From assembly GCA_951799445.1 (NCBI GenBank), contig OX637289.1:22692245-22756244 (forward strand): a stretch of 64,000 bases of DNA, read 5' to 3'. The stretch comes from Pseudisothecium myosuroides. Its lineage: Eukaryota; Streptophyta; Bryopsida; Hypnales; Lembophyllaceae. The stretch's first letter is position 1. Every line of letters starts with the position of its first letter. The notes under the pieces were generated by a model. The model ran no database searches. It was not told the DNA's origin and worked only from the letters and a program-made list of their open reading frames with translations. The translations under genes and the position numbers were made by a program. Shown piece after piece: positions 46,878 to 60,206 of this stretch.

Positions 46878-49800
46878 ACTACAAAACCTTATGGTTTGAT
46901 TCTCCGATTTCAACACCAAGGTCTAACTAACATTTGTGAGTTTGAATGAACTTAGATTTTGACAAATTATTTGTACCAATGCCATGCTCAAATGCACAAA
47001 ACCAATTTTTAGTGTAAAATTGAAATGACAAAACTATAGTTTGATTCTCAAATTTGAGCACCGAGGTCTAACCCCGGGTCTAACTAGTATTTATGAGAAT
47101 GGAGGCTCTGTGAGTCTAAGAAATTGACTTGTGTACCAGTATCACATGATTGAAGAAGATAAACAAATTTGAGTTAACCCGCCTTAAACGTTGACGCAGC
47201 CATTATATGGCCGATGGATGAGAGGAAATCAAACTGTGTAGGACATAAATGCAACTATTCATCCTCAAAATTTGTTGTGAAAAAGGAAGATCTTCTACAG
47301 TAGCTTGATTTCCAGTGAGCGCTTTTGCAATTAATTAAGCCAATGATTCACACGGTAATACAAAAGGATGATTTCCAAGGTCCCCCCTTCGTCCTTGAAC
47401 CCTTGAACGTTAACCCTTGAACGTTGCCAAGGACGTTTTGTGTCCGATGGATGACGAAAAAAACATCTGGTGAATGACAGAAAAGCCGTTTCTCATCCAT
47501 TTTATTTTTAAAAGTGACTGTGCAGTCGTTCTTCCATCACAGAAGGCAAAAAATAGCGTCCATCAATTGATTCATATTTTTGGTACCGTGTAATATGAGA
47601 AGACGGTGTTAGGCCCATGCTGCCCTCCTTTGCAAATTCCATGAGGGCAGCAAGTAATGCCGACTAATGCCGACAGAGCAAGAATGGAGTCTTTCCGGTC
47701 AGTTGCAACTTTAGCACTGTTCACAATCTGGTCAGTTTCCCACGGTTACTAGTCAGTCGTTTAAGGGTTAAGGGTTAAACATCTGACTACGCGGTATTCT
47801 CAAGAGATTCATTTATCCAACTGGTCTGCCGGCTCTGTGTTGAACCCAGTGCCGTGTGGCTGGGTCTTCAGGTCTTGAGGGACACCAGCTAGTCCGTCGG
47901 AGTGAATGACTTAGAATATATGGCGAGTTGGCGACTTACGCCAACCCATCGTGCTCCTGGAATCTGGGCCTACGAAATGGTGGACGGAATCATACTGTTT
48001 ATGTCTGTACTGTCTGCACAGTCCAGGTCTCAGTGAACAGAAACTCAGAAACTAATGCTCAGCCACACAGTTCAAGTTTCGGTGAACAGAAACTCAGAAA
48101 CTAACTAGTGCTCATCCACACCTCAGGCAGACAGACAAACCAAGTGCATGTAACTAAGATTATTGACTCTGGATCGCGCGCGCTCTGGATCTAAGTTAAG
48201 GGGAGCTCGAGGAGGGCTGTGCATCGACAAAAGCTAACCGTACTTTAATACCTTACTTTGAAAAGTATGACAACGGGATAGAGCCTCTCGTTCTAGTCCG
48301 GCGTTGTAGTGTAGCTGCTTGTTTGTTTGTAGAGCATCTGCCGATCGAAGTCCCAGTTTCTCCCACATTTTCAGTGGTTTAGGTACTGGAAGTGAGTGAG
48401 TCCCTTTCAGTTTTGTCTTCGTGTAGTATAAGAGCCTGCAAGGTTTAGATTGTCGGTTTAGACGGGTCGCTGGGATCGACGGAGGGGGCATCAGAAGTTC
48501 AGGAGCTTAGCTTATTTGCAGTCATCCTATGTTTATTATTAGCAGTTCTCTTTGATCGATCTCACAGGGCCGGGATATATTTGCAAAAGCATCCTTCACC
48601 CTCAGGCTCGAGGAACGTGGGATTAATTTGTAGGTAAGTTATTCCACTCTGAGAACTTAACAGCTCGAAGGGGTTTGAAGTATGGGTGTTCCGATCCCTA
48701 TGATGACAGTGGGGTTAGTATGTGTGTATTCCCCTGTTCTCAGACAGGAAATTTGTGTTTGTATTAATTGTATATATGTATGTATTCTCCTGTCTCACTT
48801 GCCCCTGCGCACCACTTTTTCTGTGCTATAGATCTTGCACTTTTACTTGTCCTCGTGCATTTATCGGGCTCTGGACTTGCTGTTCTAGTTCCGTCCGTAA
48901 AAGTGCCAAGTTTGTGGAATACCGCCATTTTAACGAAATTTTAGTATCCAGTACAGTACGTTGAGGGGACTAGATCTTGAATTTCGTTACACTGGCGCCG
49001 GTATCCCACTACTTTGGCACTTTCAGAGAGCGTACGTGGTAACTCTAAACATAGCTTTGTGTAGAGGTTTCTCACAACTTTTGGTGCCCGAATGATGCCA
49101 ATCTAACGAAACTGATCAGATCTCGGGGTCATGCGCGCAACTTCTTGTTGATGACCCTTATTGCATGCATGACTGTATGTGTACAGTATGTGACTATGTG
49201 AGAGATTGAATTGGGGTGGGTCCGTGAGTTTCTCCTTGTGATGTTTATTTCTAGAAGTTCGCGATGCACAGGTTTGAATTAATTGTCGGCAGCAAGGATA
49301 TATCCCTAAGTCCATACATAAGAAGCACGTGCAACTATCGGTAGTACTAGCTAGTACACTTTGCATGCATGTGATCTATTGGAGGAAGGCACTTAATTAA
49401 TTAAGTACAAGGAACGAGTCGATCGGCAAGATTCGACAAGTGGTGAAGCATGTTTGTATACCGATCGCACTTGGTTTCATACTCACTCATGATCAGATCT
49501 CGATATCATCTGTACGTGTAGTTAGATATTCTATCACAGAACCCAACCTCGAATTGAAATGCATGGGGGCGTTCCGGCGTTGAGGGTGATCTCGGGGGTG
49601 ATCTTAGCAATAGTTGCATAATTACTCTGCGCAGCCAAGTAATTAGTAATTAGTACCCGTGTAGACAGTGCAACCATTGTAACATTTGCTACAACAGCAA
49701 CCCTTCAGAAGAACATTCTAGTTTCTTTAGATTGCCAGACCTGGATCTTAAACGGAACAAATTCTCGATGATAACGTGAACAGATGAAACACAAGGACAT

Positions 49801-52392
49801 CCAAAATGGATGAAATTGTGGCACCAGGTCGTGACACTGCGCTTAATATAATAGATACAGTAAATTACACAAGTTTAATCCAATTATCGGTACAGTAGTG
49901 TGAAAGTTTGACAAATCTTGGACCCCAGCAAGCTAATTTAGATAGTTTTGGATGAATGTGAATATGTGATCTAATTACTGTGTTTCTTTGGATGAAATTT
50001 ACGTGAAATTTGAATGAAAGTAGAATGAAATGGATCACATGAAAGTTGGATGAAAATCATACTATTTGATTTATAGGGTTTAGGGTTTAGAATTTAGGGT
50101 TCTTGACCCACACTCTATTGATTTAATCTCAAATATTGTGAACTATCATATAAATGCGCCTCGCACATTTGCATAATTCTGATATTAATGTGAGTTGGCG
50201 TTAGTAGTGCGGGGTGCTGAACTTGAATTATCTTGTGTTGCAACTTTGCCTCTCTGACTAGAATTGCAAGCCTTCAGACTGAACTTTGGCTGGAACTTTA
50301 ATTTTGCAAGGTGATCGCATCGCTCTATCTTCAGGAGAAACTGGCTGAGGAACGGAATTCAATTCGCTTTAAATTCGCTTTAGAGTTTGGGCTGCAGCGA
50401 GGTTTTCTTTCCAGCCATCAACATATAAAGGTGCCAAACGAAACGAGGTAGTCTAAGTTCAGAATACTGTTGCTGCCCGGGCCCAGAATTTGATCGAGAT
50501 GTGAGTGACAAGGTTAGTTTCTTGGAATTTTGCACGTTTTTGCTTAAAACTTTGTACCATTCTGTTATTTTTCTTAATTTCAGCAAATTGGTAGAAGAAG
50601 AAGATTGTTTTCCAAGAATCAAGCATTGCTTTGGATGAATGAGAAATTATTTGAACAAAACATTCAAGTTGCCCTCAAACACTTTGTGTCATCATCCAGA
50701 ATATGGAGTTTTGGACATCTGAGTGCTTAGGGTTTTGTTCTTTTCCCCACAAATCTCAAGAAAGAATATTTCACCTTCTAGCAGGGAATTGAAATCTCAA
50801 TGTTCTAACTTGACTGTGAAGACGACTAATGTTGCTGCTCAATTGCAGACATTGTATTTGTTAATGCACCCTTCATCAATAATAGTGGGTGTCAAGACAA
50901 GAAGATGGCCTGGTGAATGGAATCACGTCGAACGATTCAACGGTGAAAAAAGAACCCTACAAAGATGGAGATGAAACCACATCCTCACAATCACGATCCA
51001 TCTTCCAACTAAACACCTTGGGTGATGGAATTCTGAGATTGTTAAGTGGATATATCTAGCAAGCTATTGGTAGTTTTCTCTGCATCAGTTGGTGATTCAT
51101 TCGCTAACTTTGACACGCACTGATGATGGCAAATTCACTGGATGTGAGGTTCGTCGACCAAGTATAAGAAACAAGACGCAGGGATCAAAAGATTCAAAAC
51201 ATCTCGAGCAGGTAGGCACAAATTTTCATGCTTGTAGCAAGACGCTATATGTCTCTAATTCTCTATTCATCTCTCAAATTTGATGTTGTGTGACACTGTT
51301 AGGGTGATAGTAAGCTCGGCTGTTGTGTTTGTCTCTTGACAGTGATAGAATGTTACCCACTCTCACTTAATGAGTGAATTTTCATTACCCCTATCTAGGG
51401 TAATGAAATTTCTTTTCAGGGGATAAGTTAGCAACACCGATAACCTTCCTTGTACCCATAACCGTCACTTCTAAAATCTTGAAAAAACTTTGGAAGTGAA
51501 TAGATGTGATTACAAGGATGTACTAAATCTGAATACCAGACTCTAGTGCAGGTATTAGGTGCATTTGTAGTCAGCTCTTTAAAAATTCACAACTTATTCT
51601 CACAATGTTCAAATAATACATTTGAAAGTGCATGTGATTTGTTTTTCTCTTGCTAATAGGATCCTATAATTTGTTGGATGTCTATTAATAATAATCATGT
51701 TCAAAATCCTTAAATTCACAGTTATGGGTGCTTCTACCTTAGTATGAAACACAAGCTCACTGATTTTGTTCCATATTGGGATAGCATTGCTAAATTTTTA
51801 AAAATTGGAATTTAAAAAAATTAAATTAAATATATATGAAACTATTAGAACACTAGAAATAATAAATTGCAAAAAATTTAGTTCTCTACAAAAAAAAATT
51901 GCAAAAGTTATGCAAAAAATAGGTCAATGAAAACTTTTCTTAGGAAAGGATAAAAAACAGTTCTAAAAATAAATGCCAATTTTTTTGAAAAAATTACTTT
52001 TTTAAATCAAAATTTTATAGAAAATTGAATCTTTTTATTTTTAGGCATCTACTAAATTACATCTACCAACTATAATTAATTATTTGGCAAGGGAATGTTG
52101 ATTGCGACCATTGCGTATAATAATGTTTGTATTTTAGAAAACAATTCAAGAATTTATTAAAACAAAACAAAAATTGGCTAATGTTTGTGACTTAAAGGGG
52201 ACTTTAGTTAACTAAGTACATGTTAAGAAAAAAAATCTTTGATCCCATCATTGCTTCAAAGAATCAAAGAAGTACACTTTAAGTACATGTGCAAGATAGA
52301 GATTATATTACTTGTAAAAATTTCTTTTTAAGTCCATGTTACTTTAGAAGATGAAATCAAATCCAAATTTGCTCTTTTGGCTAAAACTTGTT
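46878..52392. other. Intergenic DNA, partly less AT-rich, no gene supported
   Basis: A spaced duplication lies near 46885-46955 and 47030-47095 (shared GTTTGATTCTC and GGTCTAACTA). Another lies at about 48012-48125 (GTGAACAGAAACTCAGAAACTAA twice). From about 47300 to 51300 composition is more balanced and the common TTAA elements are absent, so an unrecognised gene, non-coding RNA or degraded retrotransposon could lie here. CACTGGCGCCGGTATCC at about 48990 resembles a retrotransposon primer-binding site, but I could not find paired LTRs. A short TTTAGGG run lies at about 50078-50100. The last kilobase is very AT-rich. Confidence 0.4.
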
Positions 52393-53332
52393 TTAACCCC
52401 TAAAGGACCATTGTCCCTTCGGGGGACAAATGCATTTTTGGGCAGGTACCTACAGGCTGAAATTTTTTCGTGATTTTTTGAAACTATTTTTTGGAGATAG
52501 AAAAACTGATAAGCCTTGTGGCAATATAATTTTTTTCACAATCGGTGCCTAGGAAAAAAAGTTATGACCAAATAAGCTCAAAATAGAGGATAGGGGGCAA
52601 TCTAGGTAGCAAAAAAAAAAATGGACAAAAATTTTAATTTTTTTTTAAAATATTTTTTTCCTTATAGATTATATATTTGTCTATTTGTAAAGCTTTGATT
52701 CATTTCATTTGGAATTGTTATGAGAAAGCTATGGACATTCTTGTTTTTCGGGCAGTTAGAGCATCTTCTTGAAAAAAATAACTTGTAGGATTCATTTCTG
52801 AATGAAATTTTTCAAATTTTTCACTTTTTTTTTTTTTACATGGTCTGATTTACTTGCTAGAACAATCTCACCATTGGAATTAGTGCATTTTAATTCCATC
52901 TAAAATACATTAATATTTTAGATTTTCCTTTTATCTCATACCTACTTCTATTTAACAAATTTTTTAAGAATGATAATTAAGTTTTTTTGAATTTCTTTTT
53001 TTTCCTAGATTCTCAGCTCAATTCTCCACTATAAAGATTTAGAGCTCAAAACTCTGTAGTGCAAAAAATTTAAGTTAAAAATGTTCAAAGTAAAAAAATC
53101 TAGTCCCACAATGTGCTGAAAAACTTGTTTTTTTCACTTCAAATGCAGATATCTTGCAATCTAAGCGGTCAAAAATTCTGAAATTTTTTCCACACATTCT
53201 CATACTAGTTAGGTGTAAGATCCTATGGTTAGATGTGGAAAAAAAATTCAATTTTTTTTACTCTTTGCTATAGATATGGCAGTTTTGAGTGTTTTTTGGC
53301 AAAAAAAAAGGCCTTGGTCCTTTAGGGATTAA
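52393..53332. mobile_element. piggyBac-like TTAA element, complete
   Basis: TTAA-CCCCTAAAGGACC opens it and GGTCCTTTAGGGA-TTAA closes it, 940 bp. The interior is very close to the 54281 copy through long blocks, such as GGGCAGTTAGAGCATCTTC. From 53333 to 54280 the DNA is AT-rich and I see no gene. Confidence 0.83.
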
Positions 53333-54280
53333 GAAATCTACTATGATAAAAGTAAAACCCCATGTAGGGCTTTGAGTTTTTTATTTTTTTTAGAGGTTCA
53401 AAATTGTCAGATGTATCTTGCTTATAAATTTTGAATCATTTTGGATTGAAAATAATTTCACAAATTTTGAATCATTTTGTGATTGAAAATAATATAGGTC
53501 TTTCTTGCAATCACTAGTCATTTATTTGTCTATGAGCCCTAGTTATTTAAGATTGAAGCATTGATTAATGTTGTTACATCAATAAGCATTGATTAATGTT
53601 GAGCATTGTCATGTTCTAGAGTGTTTTTCAATTTTGTGCACAAAACACTTTAAAATAGATTTTGAAGAAAGAATCTTGTTTCTCAAATAATTTAAAATTG
53701 TAAGTAGAATTTAATTTGCAATTGCAAGTGGGTGAATGCAAGAAATATGTGTACTATTTTGCATCACACATTGTGTGTTGATTTGTTTTTTGGCCATAAC
53801 TTTTGTAACATATAAAATATTATTTTGGATTTATTGGGGGTGAATGACCATCTCCATAGAGTTGTTACAAATGGCCAATTTTCATTTTATGTGTCTACTT
53901 TTGTTTCCTATTTTTAACTAATTAAAACTTTAAAGTATCCATTTTTGTGAGGTTTGGCACTTTTCTAGTTCTCCTGCTTAGAGATTTTTTTAATGAATTT
54001 CCTTTGGTGGTTACCTTCATCTTAAAGGTGTATACATTAGACATATTTTTTTTATTTAAAAAAAAATATTTTTCTAATTTTAAAGTACTTAAAAAAAATG
54101 ATGAATACTATCAAAACGCAACAAAATCGGCAGGTGTTTCTTGCATTCACCCAAGTAGATTTTATTCTTCTTGCACCAAGTATTGATTACTAGTATCACT
54201 TACTAGATGACATTCATTTGCTCATAATGATAGTATTTTAGTGCCTTTATAAATGGACTTACAAGTTCCATTGACCTTTG

Positions 54281-55223
54281 TTAACCCCTAAAGGACCGGC
54301 ATGCGTTTTTTAGCCGTATAGAAATTTTGGGCAGGTTCGTGTGACTAGAGATTTCCATATTTTAAGCTGAAATTTTAATAGAAGGTGGGCGCGAGGAATA
54401 TCTTTCATATGCACTAAATTTTAGCACATTTGGAAATAGGAGTCAAAAGTTATGGCCAAATATGTTACTTTTTTCCGTAACTGGGCAGTCTGGGCAGCAA
54501 GAAAAATTTGGCAAAAATTTGATTTTTTTTTTTTAGTATTATTTTTCTTGTAGATTATATTTTTGTCTATCTGGAAAGCTTTGATTCATTTCATTTGGAT
54601 TTGTTATGAAAAAGTTATGGACATTCTTGTTTTTCGGGCAATTAGAGCATCTTCTTGAAAAAAATAACTTGTAGGATGCATTTCTAAATGCTATTTTTTC
54701 AATTTAAATAAATAAAAAAATTCTCATGGTTTAGTTTATTTGCTAGAACAATCTCACCATTGGGATTAGTGTATTTTAATTCCATCTAAAATATATTAAT
54801 GTTTTAGATACATTTTCTATCTCGTACCTACTTCTACTTGATAAATTTTTTAGGAATGATAATTAAGTTTTTTTGAGTATTTTTTTTTTCCCTAGACTCT
54901 CAAATCAATTCTCCACTATAAAGATTTGAAGCGCAAAACTCTGTAGTGCAAAAATTTTAAGTGAAAAATGTTTAAAGTCAAAAAATCTAGTCCCGCAATG
55001 TGCTGAACTACTTGTTTTTTCCACTTTAAACGCAAATATCTTGCAATCTGAGCGGTCGAAAATTCTGAAATTTTTTCCACACATTTTCATACTAGTTAGG
55101 TGTAAGATCCTATGGTTAAATGTGGAAAAAAAACATTTTTCAAATTTTTTTACTCCTTGCTATAGAAATGGCAGTTTTGATGGTTTTTTGGCAGAAAAAA
55201 AGCCTTGGGCCTTTAGGGGTTAA
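54281..55223. mobile_element. piggyBac-like TTAA element, complete
   Basis: TTAA-CCCCTAAAGGACC opens it and GGGCCTTTAGGGG-TTAA closes it, 943 bp. It has the same orientation as the 52393 copy. From 55224 to the kinase gene the DNA is AT-rich flank, perhaps promoter. Confidence 0.84.
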
Positions 55224-55938
55224 AGTGTGCGAGTGCAATTTCAAGTGATAGAAAATTGGAAGTTGAAAAATTTAAGTCATAGAAATGATTATTTGATTTA
55301 TATTTTGATTATGAGTTTTTATATGATAGTAATTAGTCTAATGTTGAAACACTTTATGAGTGCATGTCATGGAACTACCTTGAATCAAAGCTAGCATCAA
55401 CCTTTGTACTTGTTGATGCTATTCAAATAGTAGTAGAATCAAACATTTATGGACTATCTTTCAAGTTTACATATATAAAAAGTTTGTAGAGAAGATTAGG
55501 CTTGTTCCTACGACTTTTAAAAATGTCATCAAAACAATAATCTAGATTTGAATTATGTTTGGATATATATATATGTGTTATTTGTTTTGGATCTGCATAC
55601 TACTAAATCAAATATTTTCAATCAATCCTTAAATTTTCTATAAAAGATTATAGAGATATCCATTAAGTAGTGCAAACATAGTATAAAGAGGGGTATGGGA
55701 TTCTATATGGTATCGAGTATGGTATCTACTCTAAATTCTTGATCAAATTGTTTTAGAATGTACAAGTGGTAGAAACCTCCGCATGTAACTCATTGAGTAC
55801 TTTATAGATACATCTCTAATATACAACAATACATCCTACATTTGTTCAATTTCACCTTATTTTTATTTGAAGCTACATTTAACGATTAGCTCATGCACAA
55901 TGCAATTGATTCTATGCAGAATTTGGAAAGACCGGAAA

Positions 55939-58900
55939 ATGGAAGAGCTTGAGTTATACTTAAAGCTTACAAAAGCTTGTGTGCAAGGAATGCCGAAGAC
56001 ATCTCTATGGAAATTCAACATTGAACAATGTGGATATCTAATTGACAAACTTAAAGTGGTTGTTGAAAGTGCAAGCTTGTCTTTGGAGGTATTTGGATCA
56101 GCAAATCATAAACCACATTCATCTGTAGACATTGCAAAAAAGGTTGAAATCTTCAATCTCTTACTATCTTTGGCAAGTCAAATTGAAACCTTTGTTCATG
56201 GATGCTGCAAAGAAGCATGGATTGAAGCTGCTATGACATTAACAAATGTTTCGGAGTATATTTCATCATTGGGATTCAATTTGGAGTTATGTAAAACGGA
56301 GTTTATCCAAAATCATGCACCCCTCGAATGTCTCACATACAAAGAAGTCAATGACATCTACAAAACCGAAGTGACAATTGTGGAAAAGAAAGCTTTGGTG
56401 GATGTGAACACTTTAATACAAAATGTGACATCCAAAATGAATGCTTTATATGGTGAAAATAGGGACTTGGCGAGCTATTTGCTTCAAAGACTCTTGAGGT
56501 TCGAAATCAATCCAACATCTAATGAAGAGAGTGTTTGGGAAGCGATGGTTCGGCAAATGAAAGGCTTGTTTAAGTTGGTGGTACCAACTCAACAATTAGG
56601 AAGAGGTGCTTCTGCTACTGTATACAAAGCAACATGGTTGGGGACACCAGTTGCAAAGAAGACATTTATTGGACCTGAAAATTCAGAATTTTTGAAAGAG
56701 GCTAAAACCTTGTCAAAATTGTTTCATCCCAATATCACGTCCATGTATTGTTGTACAAAGAATGAACGGAATTGTTCCATTATCATGGAGTTGATGGACG
56801 GAGATCTTCAGAGACTAGTGGAAACAAGATGGAAAGAGGGTAGTGTTTTTCAACCATTTCCTATTTTGGAAGCAGTTGATATTATGCTTCAAATAGGTGA
56901 AGGTGTAAATTACCTCCACAGCAAAAGGATTGTTCATAGGGATTTGAAGTCAATGAACATTCTTGTGAAAAGTGTCAATGCAACAGATAAATCAAAGATT
57001 GGATATATACATGCCAAAGTAGCTGACTTTGGGCTCTCAAAAACAAAAGAGCAAAGTATTACATTCTCCACTCAAACCTACAATACAGGCACCAACAGAT
57101 GGATGGCTCCTGAAATAATAAATTTCAGTGGCAGTAATCAAAGAAGTCTCCCAAGGTGTCATGAGATGCTAAAGTATCCATTCAAGCTTGATATTTATAG
57201 CTTTGGGATGGTGTGTTATGAGATTTTGACTGGATGTATACCTTTCACAACCATCTCTGATCTCAATGACATTAAGAAGAAAATAACAGAAGGTGAGCGT
57301 CCAAAGCTACCTAAGGATTGTCCTTACGAGCTACAATCTTTGATTGAAAGATGTTGGAATCAAAATCCCAAGGAACGCCCAACAGCTGCTCAAATTTGTT
57401 CAGAGTTGAAGTATTTGAAATATTTGTTGATGAAAGGTATGACTCTTCAATTATAGACTTCAAGTTATTTGTCTTTAAAGAATACATTAGTTGTTGAAGC
57501 ATTCAATAATATAATATAGTTCAAGGTATCCTTTCATTTTGCACTCTATGTAAGCACATGTATTATCAATGGCTTACCTATTAAAAATCTCACCTATTGC
57601 AATGAAATGTATGCTAGTGAAAATAATATGGTTTTGTTTATCTAAATTTTGGAATTTTTTATATTAGATTCTATTCAAAGATTCTTTCTAAATAATTTAG
57701 TAGAAAATTTGATTTTGTTTGTTCTGTTGCTATAAATGAAGCTCATTGTGGTTTAGAAGCTCATTGTGGTAGTGTTTCTATAGGATGTAACGTGGTTGAA
57801 GGAGAAGTTGAAGCAGGATGTGAAGTAGTCGAAGGAAATATTAATGAGCACCTAGGATCTCCCAATTGGGAACTTACAGACACATTCACGAGCCCTTTAA
57901 CTGCCTCATGGGGGATTGCAATTAGTCCATCAAGAAATCTTGTGGCAACTGCTTCTTCAAACAAATTATGTCATGTTTACGATGTACATTTGCACAAGGA
58001 GGTAGCCGTGCTTGCTGGCCATTTGGATAGTCTTTGGGCTGTGAAATTCTCTCCAACGAATCAAGACTTTGTAGGCACTACAAGCTCTGACTACACTTGT
58101 CGATTGTGGAATGTAAATACCCAAAAATGTCTTCATGTTCTTGAAGGCCATAAAAGAGAGGTTCGTTTTTCTCTCATGCTTTGTTTACTATGTACAATGT
58201 CAATAACATCTTTTTGCTATTCTAATTCACACAACGAATTTGTATGGCCAAATCTATATAATAAACAACCCTTAACAAACCTTGTTTTGATGAGATACTA
58301 ATGTGTAACACTTACAATTGGTAATTGAATTTCAGGTTTTTGGATTGTCATTTAAGCCAAGAACAAATTTATTAGCAACCACATCACGTGATACTACAAG
58401 TATGATTTGGGACGTTGAACACGGACATTCAACCACAACTCTCAAGGTAAGGCTTATGATAGTTTAGTGAAAATCTAAATTATAATTTGATTTCTAACTA
58501 ATTCCATTGATTAAATATTATTACATGCTACCTACATTTCTTTTCTACCTTATTACTATCCAATTGCAACAGATAGAAAGTTAGAAGAAACCTTTGAACA
58601 ACCATCACTTTAGCAACATAATTTTATGAATTTTTGATCATTTTTGTTCCTTCAAATTTGTGAGAGTCCAGTAGATGAGTGATGCACTACAAAATGAAGA
58701 AAATGAGTTCTAATTTATAGTGTTTTAAGACCTCGGCAATTACTTTAACCTCTTTCTTTTCTATAAGTTTGTTATCATTTTCCATTGCTTTGTTGTTATT
58801 GTTTGATTTAGGGTCATACATGTGGCGTGTGGAATGTTTGTTTCCAACCCAACAATGGCCACTTACTAGCCACATCATCTTACGATTGCACGGCAAAGCT

Positions 58901-60206
58901 TTGGGATCCTCGATTAGCCAAAACGGTGCACACCGTGATGGATCACTCAGATGTCATTGTTGGTCTAGACATTGACGAGTCAGGAACATACTTGGCAACC
59001 GGGAGTTGGGACAAAACTTGTCAGATTTGGGATTTGCGGTTCTTGGGCAATAGTCCACTGAGAACGTTGCGAATTATTCTGAAAGCACATGGTGATCGAG
59101 TGAACCGGGTTGCATTTTCTCCAAATGGGAAGCTTTTGGCTACCACATCAGATGATAAAGCAGTTCGACTTTTCAACACCGCAACTTGGAAATGTGATCA
59201 TATCCTCAGGTACAAATATCGTATGCCATTCAAGTTATTTTTCACGTGATGACCTTCTAATTGGTTTAAGAATAATACTCCCTATGTCCCAAAATGATCT
59301 TCCAGTTTCTCCTAATTTTTGTGTCCCAAAATGATCTTCTAGTTTCTCCTAATTTTTGTGTCCCAAAATGATCTTCCAATTGCATGTTGTAATGGGGGAG
59401 GAAGGGGACTTGCAATAATTCCAAGAGCAACTGCAATGGAAATGAATGAAGCACGTAGACATTCAAGCCTAGACAAAGATTAAAGTTCAAGAAGATCATT
59501 TTGGTACGAAGGGAGTAAGGGTTTTTATTCACAATATGGTAGTATTGACCATTGTCATATGGGACCTATGCGTATGTTCACAAAGTGACCAACCTCTGCA
59601 AATTAGAGACATAATGAGAGGTGTTGGACAATTATCAATCAAATATCTTAAATTCCCCCTAATCTAGTATGTCATTGTAGAAATACAACCTTTTAAGAGT
59701 TGATTCCATTTGGAGGGAAACTAAATTCCTTGAAACAAATTTTCACTAAATTTTTGTAAGAAGAAAAATGAAATTGGCATTTAATCCAAGTCATTTCATA
59801 TTTTTTGGACCTTCATGGACATTGGTCACTAAAAGCGACCACCTCCTGAAATGTACACTATTGGTATATTGAAGAAATCAAAATGCACCTCTATGTTTGT
59901 GGACATTTCTAGAGCAGTTTCACTTTTAGAGCACTGATGGACATTGACATTGACATTCTAACTTCAATTCAAAACAATTGAATCCCCAATATTTAATTTA
60001 TGGTTTTGGAGAGTTGTGCAATCTGATGCGTGTGTGTTCCAAATTGCAGCTCACACTTGGGAAGGGTACTCGATGTAGCTTGGTCACCAACATCAGACTA
60101 TTTTGTAAGTGCAAGCTATGACAGTATTTGGAAGCTATGGCAGCCAAAAATTCCCTCAACCAAAGACTCAGACTTAGTTATCAGCCAAGCAGCCCCCAGC
60201 TTCTAA
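55939..60206 (+). CDS. TKL-type protein kinase fused to a seven-bladed WD40 propeller
   Basis: The exons are 55939-57436, 57784-58160, 58336-58446, 58812-59209 and 60050-60206, giving 846 aa. Residues 1-200 are a helical domain (MEELELYLKLTKAC) with WKFNIEQCGYL and a later WIEAAMTL segment, possibly related to the N-terminal bundle of plant MLKL-type kinases. The kinase follows: loop LGRGASATVY (220-229), Lys240, HRD with D335, DFG with D363, APE ending at E392, so it looks active. The WD40 part (about 525-830) has seven repeats with GH and W-D/W-N endings (RLWNVN, MIWDVE, KLWDPR, QIWDLR, KLWQPK). The first intron joins them: AAAG|GTATGA in phase 1 to CTATAG|GA, reading K-G-C-N-V. If that intron were retained, the kinase would stop at 57456. 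The donor GAG|GTTCGT at 58160 is weak. Start choice: 55939 is used. The frame is open upstream, a possible acceptor (CTATGCAG, 55913-55920) allows an earlier exon, and ATG at 55900 is an alternative. Confidence 0.82.
59278..59515. mobile_element. Stowaway-like MITE in intron 4 of the kinase-WD40 gene
   Basis: The ends CTCCCTATGTCCCAAAATG and CATTTTGGTACGAAGGGAG are flanked by TA (59276-59277 and 59516-59517). The left end is expanded by tandem copies of a CCCAAAATGATCTTC unit (three in all). The element is 238 bp and intronic. Confidence 0.85.

Noticed and set aside
48530..49000. LTR retrotransposon with primer-binding site at 48990
   Set aside because: One TGGCGCC-containing stretch is present, but no second LTR, polypurine tract, target duplication or pol frame was found.
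57792..58301. Stand-alone WD40 gene starting at 57792
   Set aside because: The first codon is GTG, not ATG, the exon begins right at a splice acceptor (57783), and the frame joins the kinase exon in phase.
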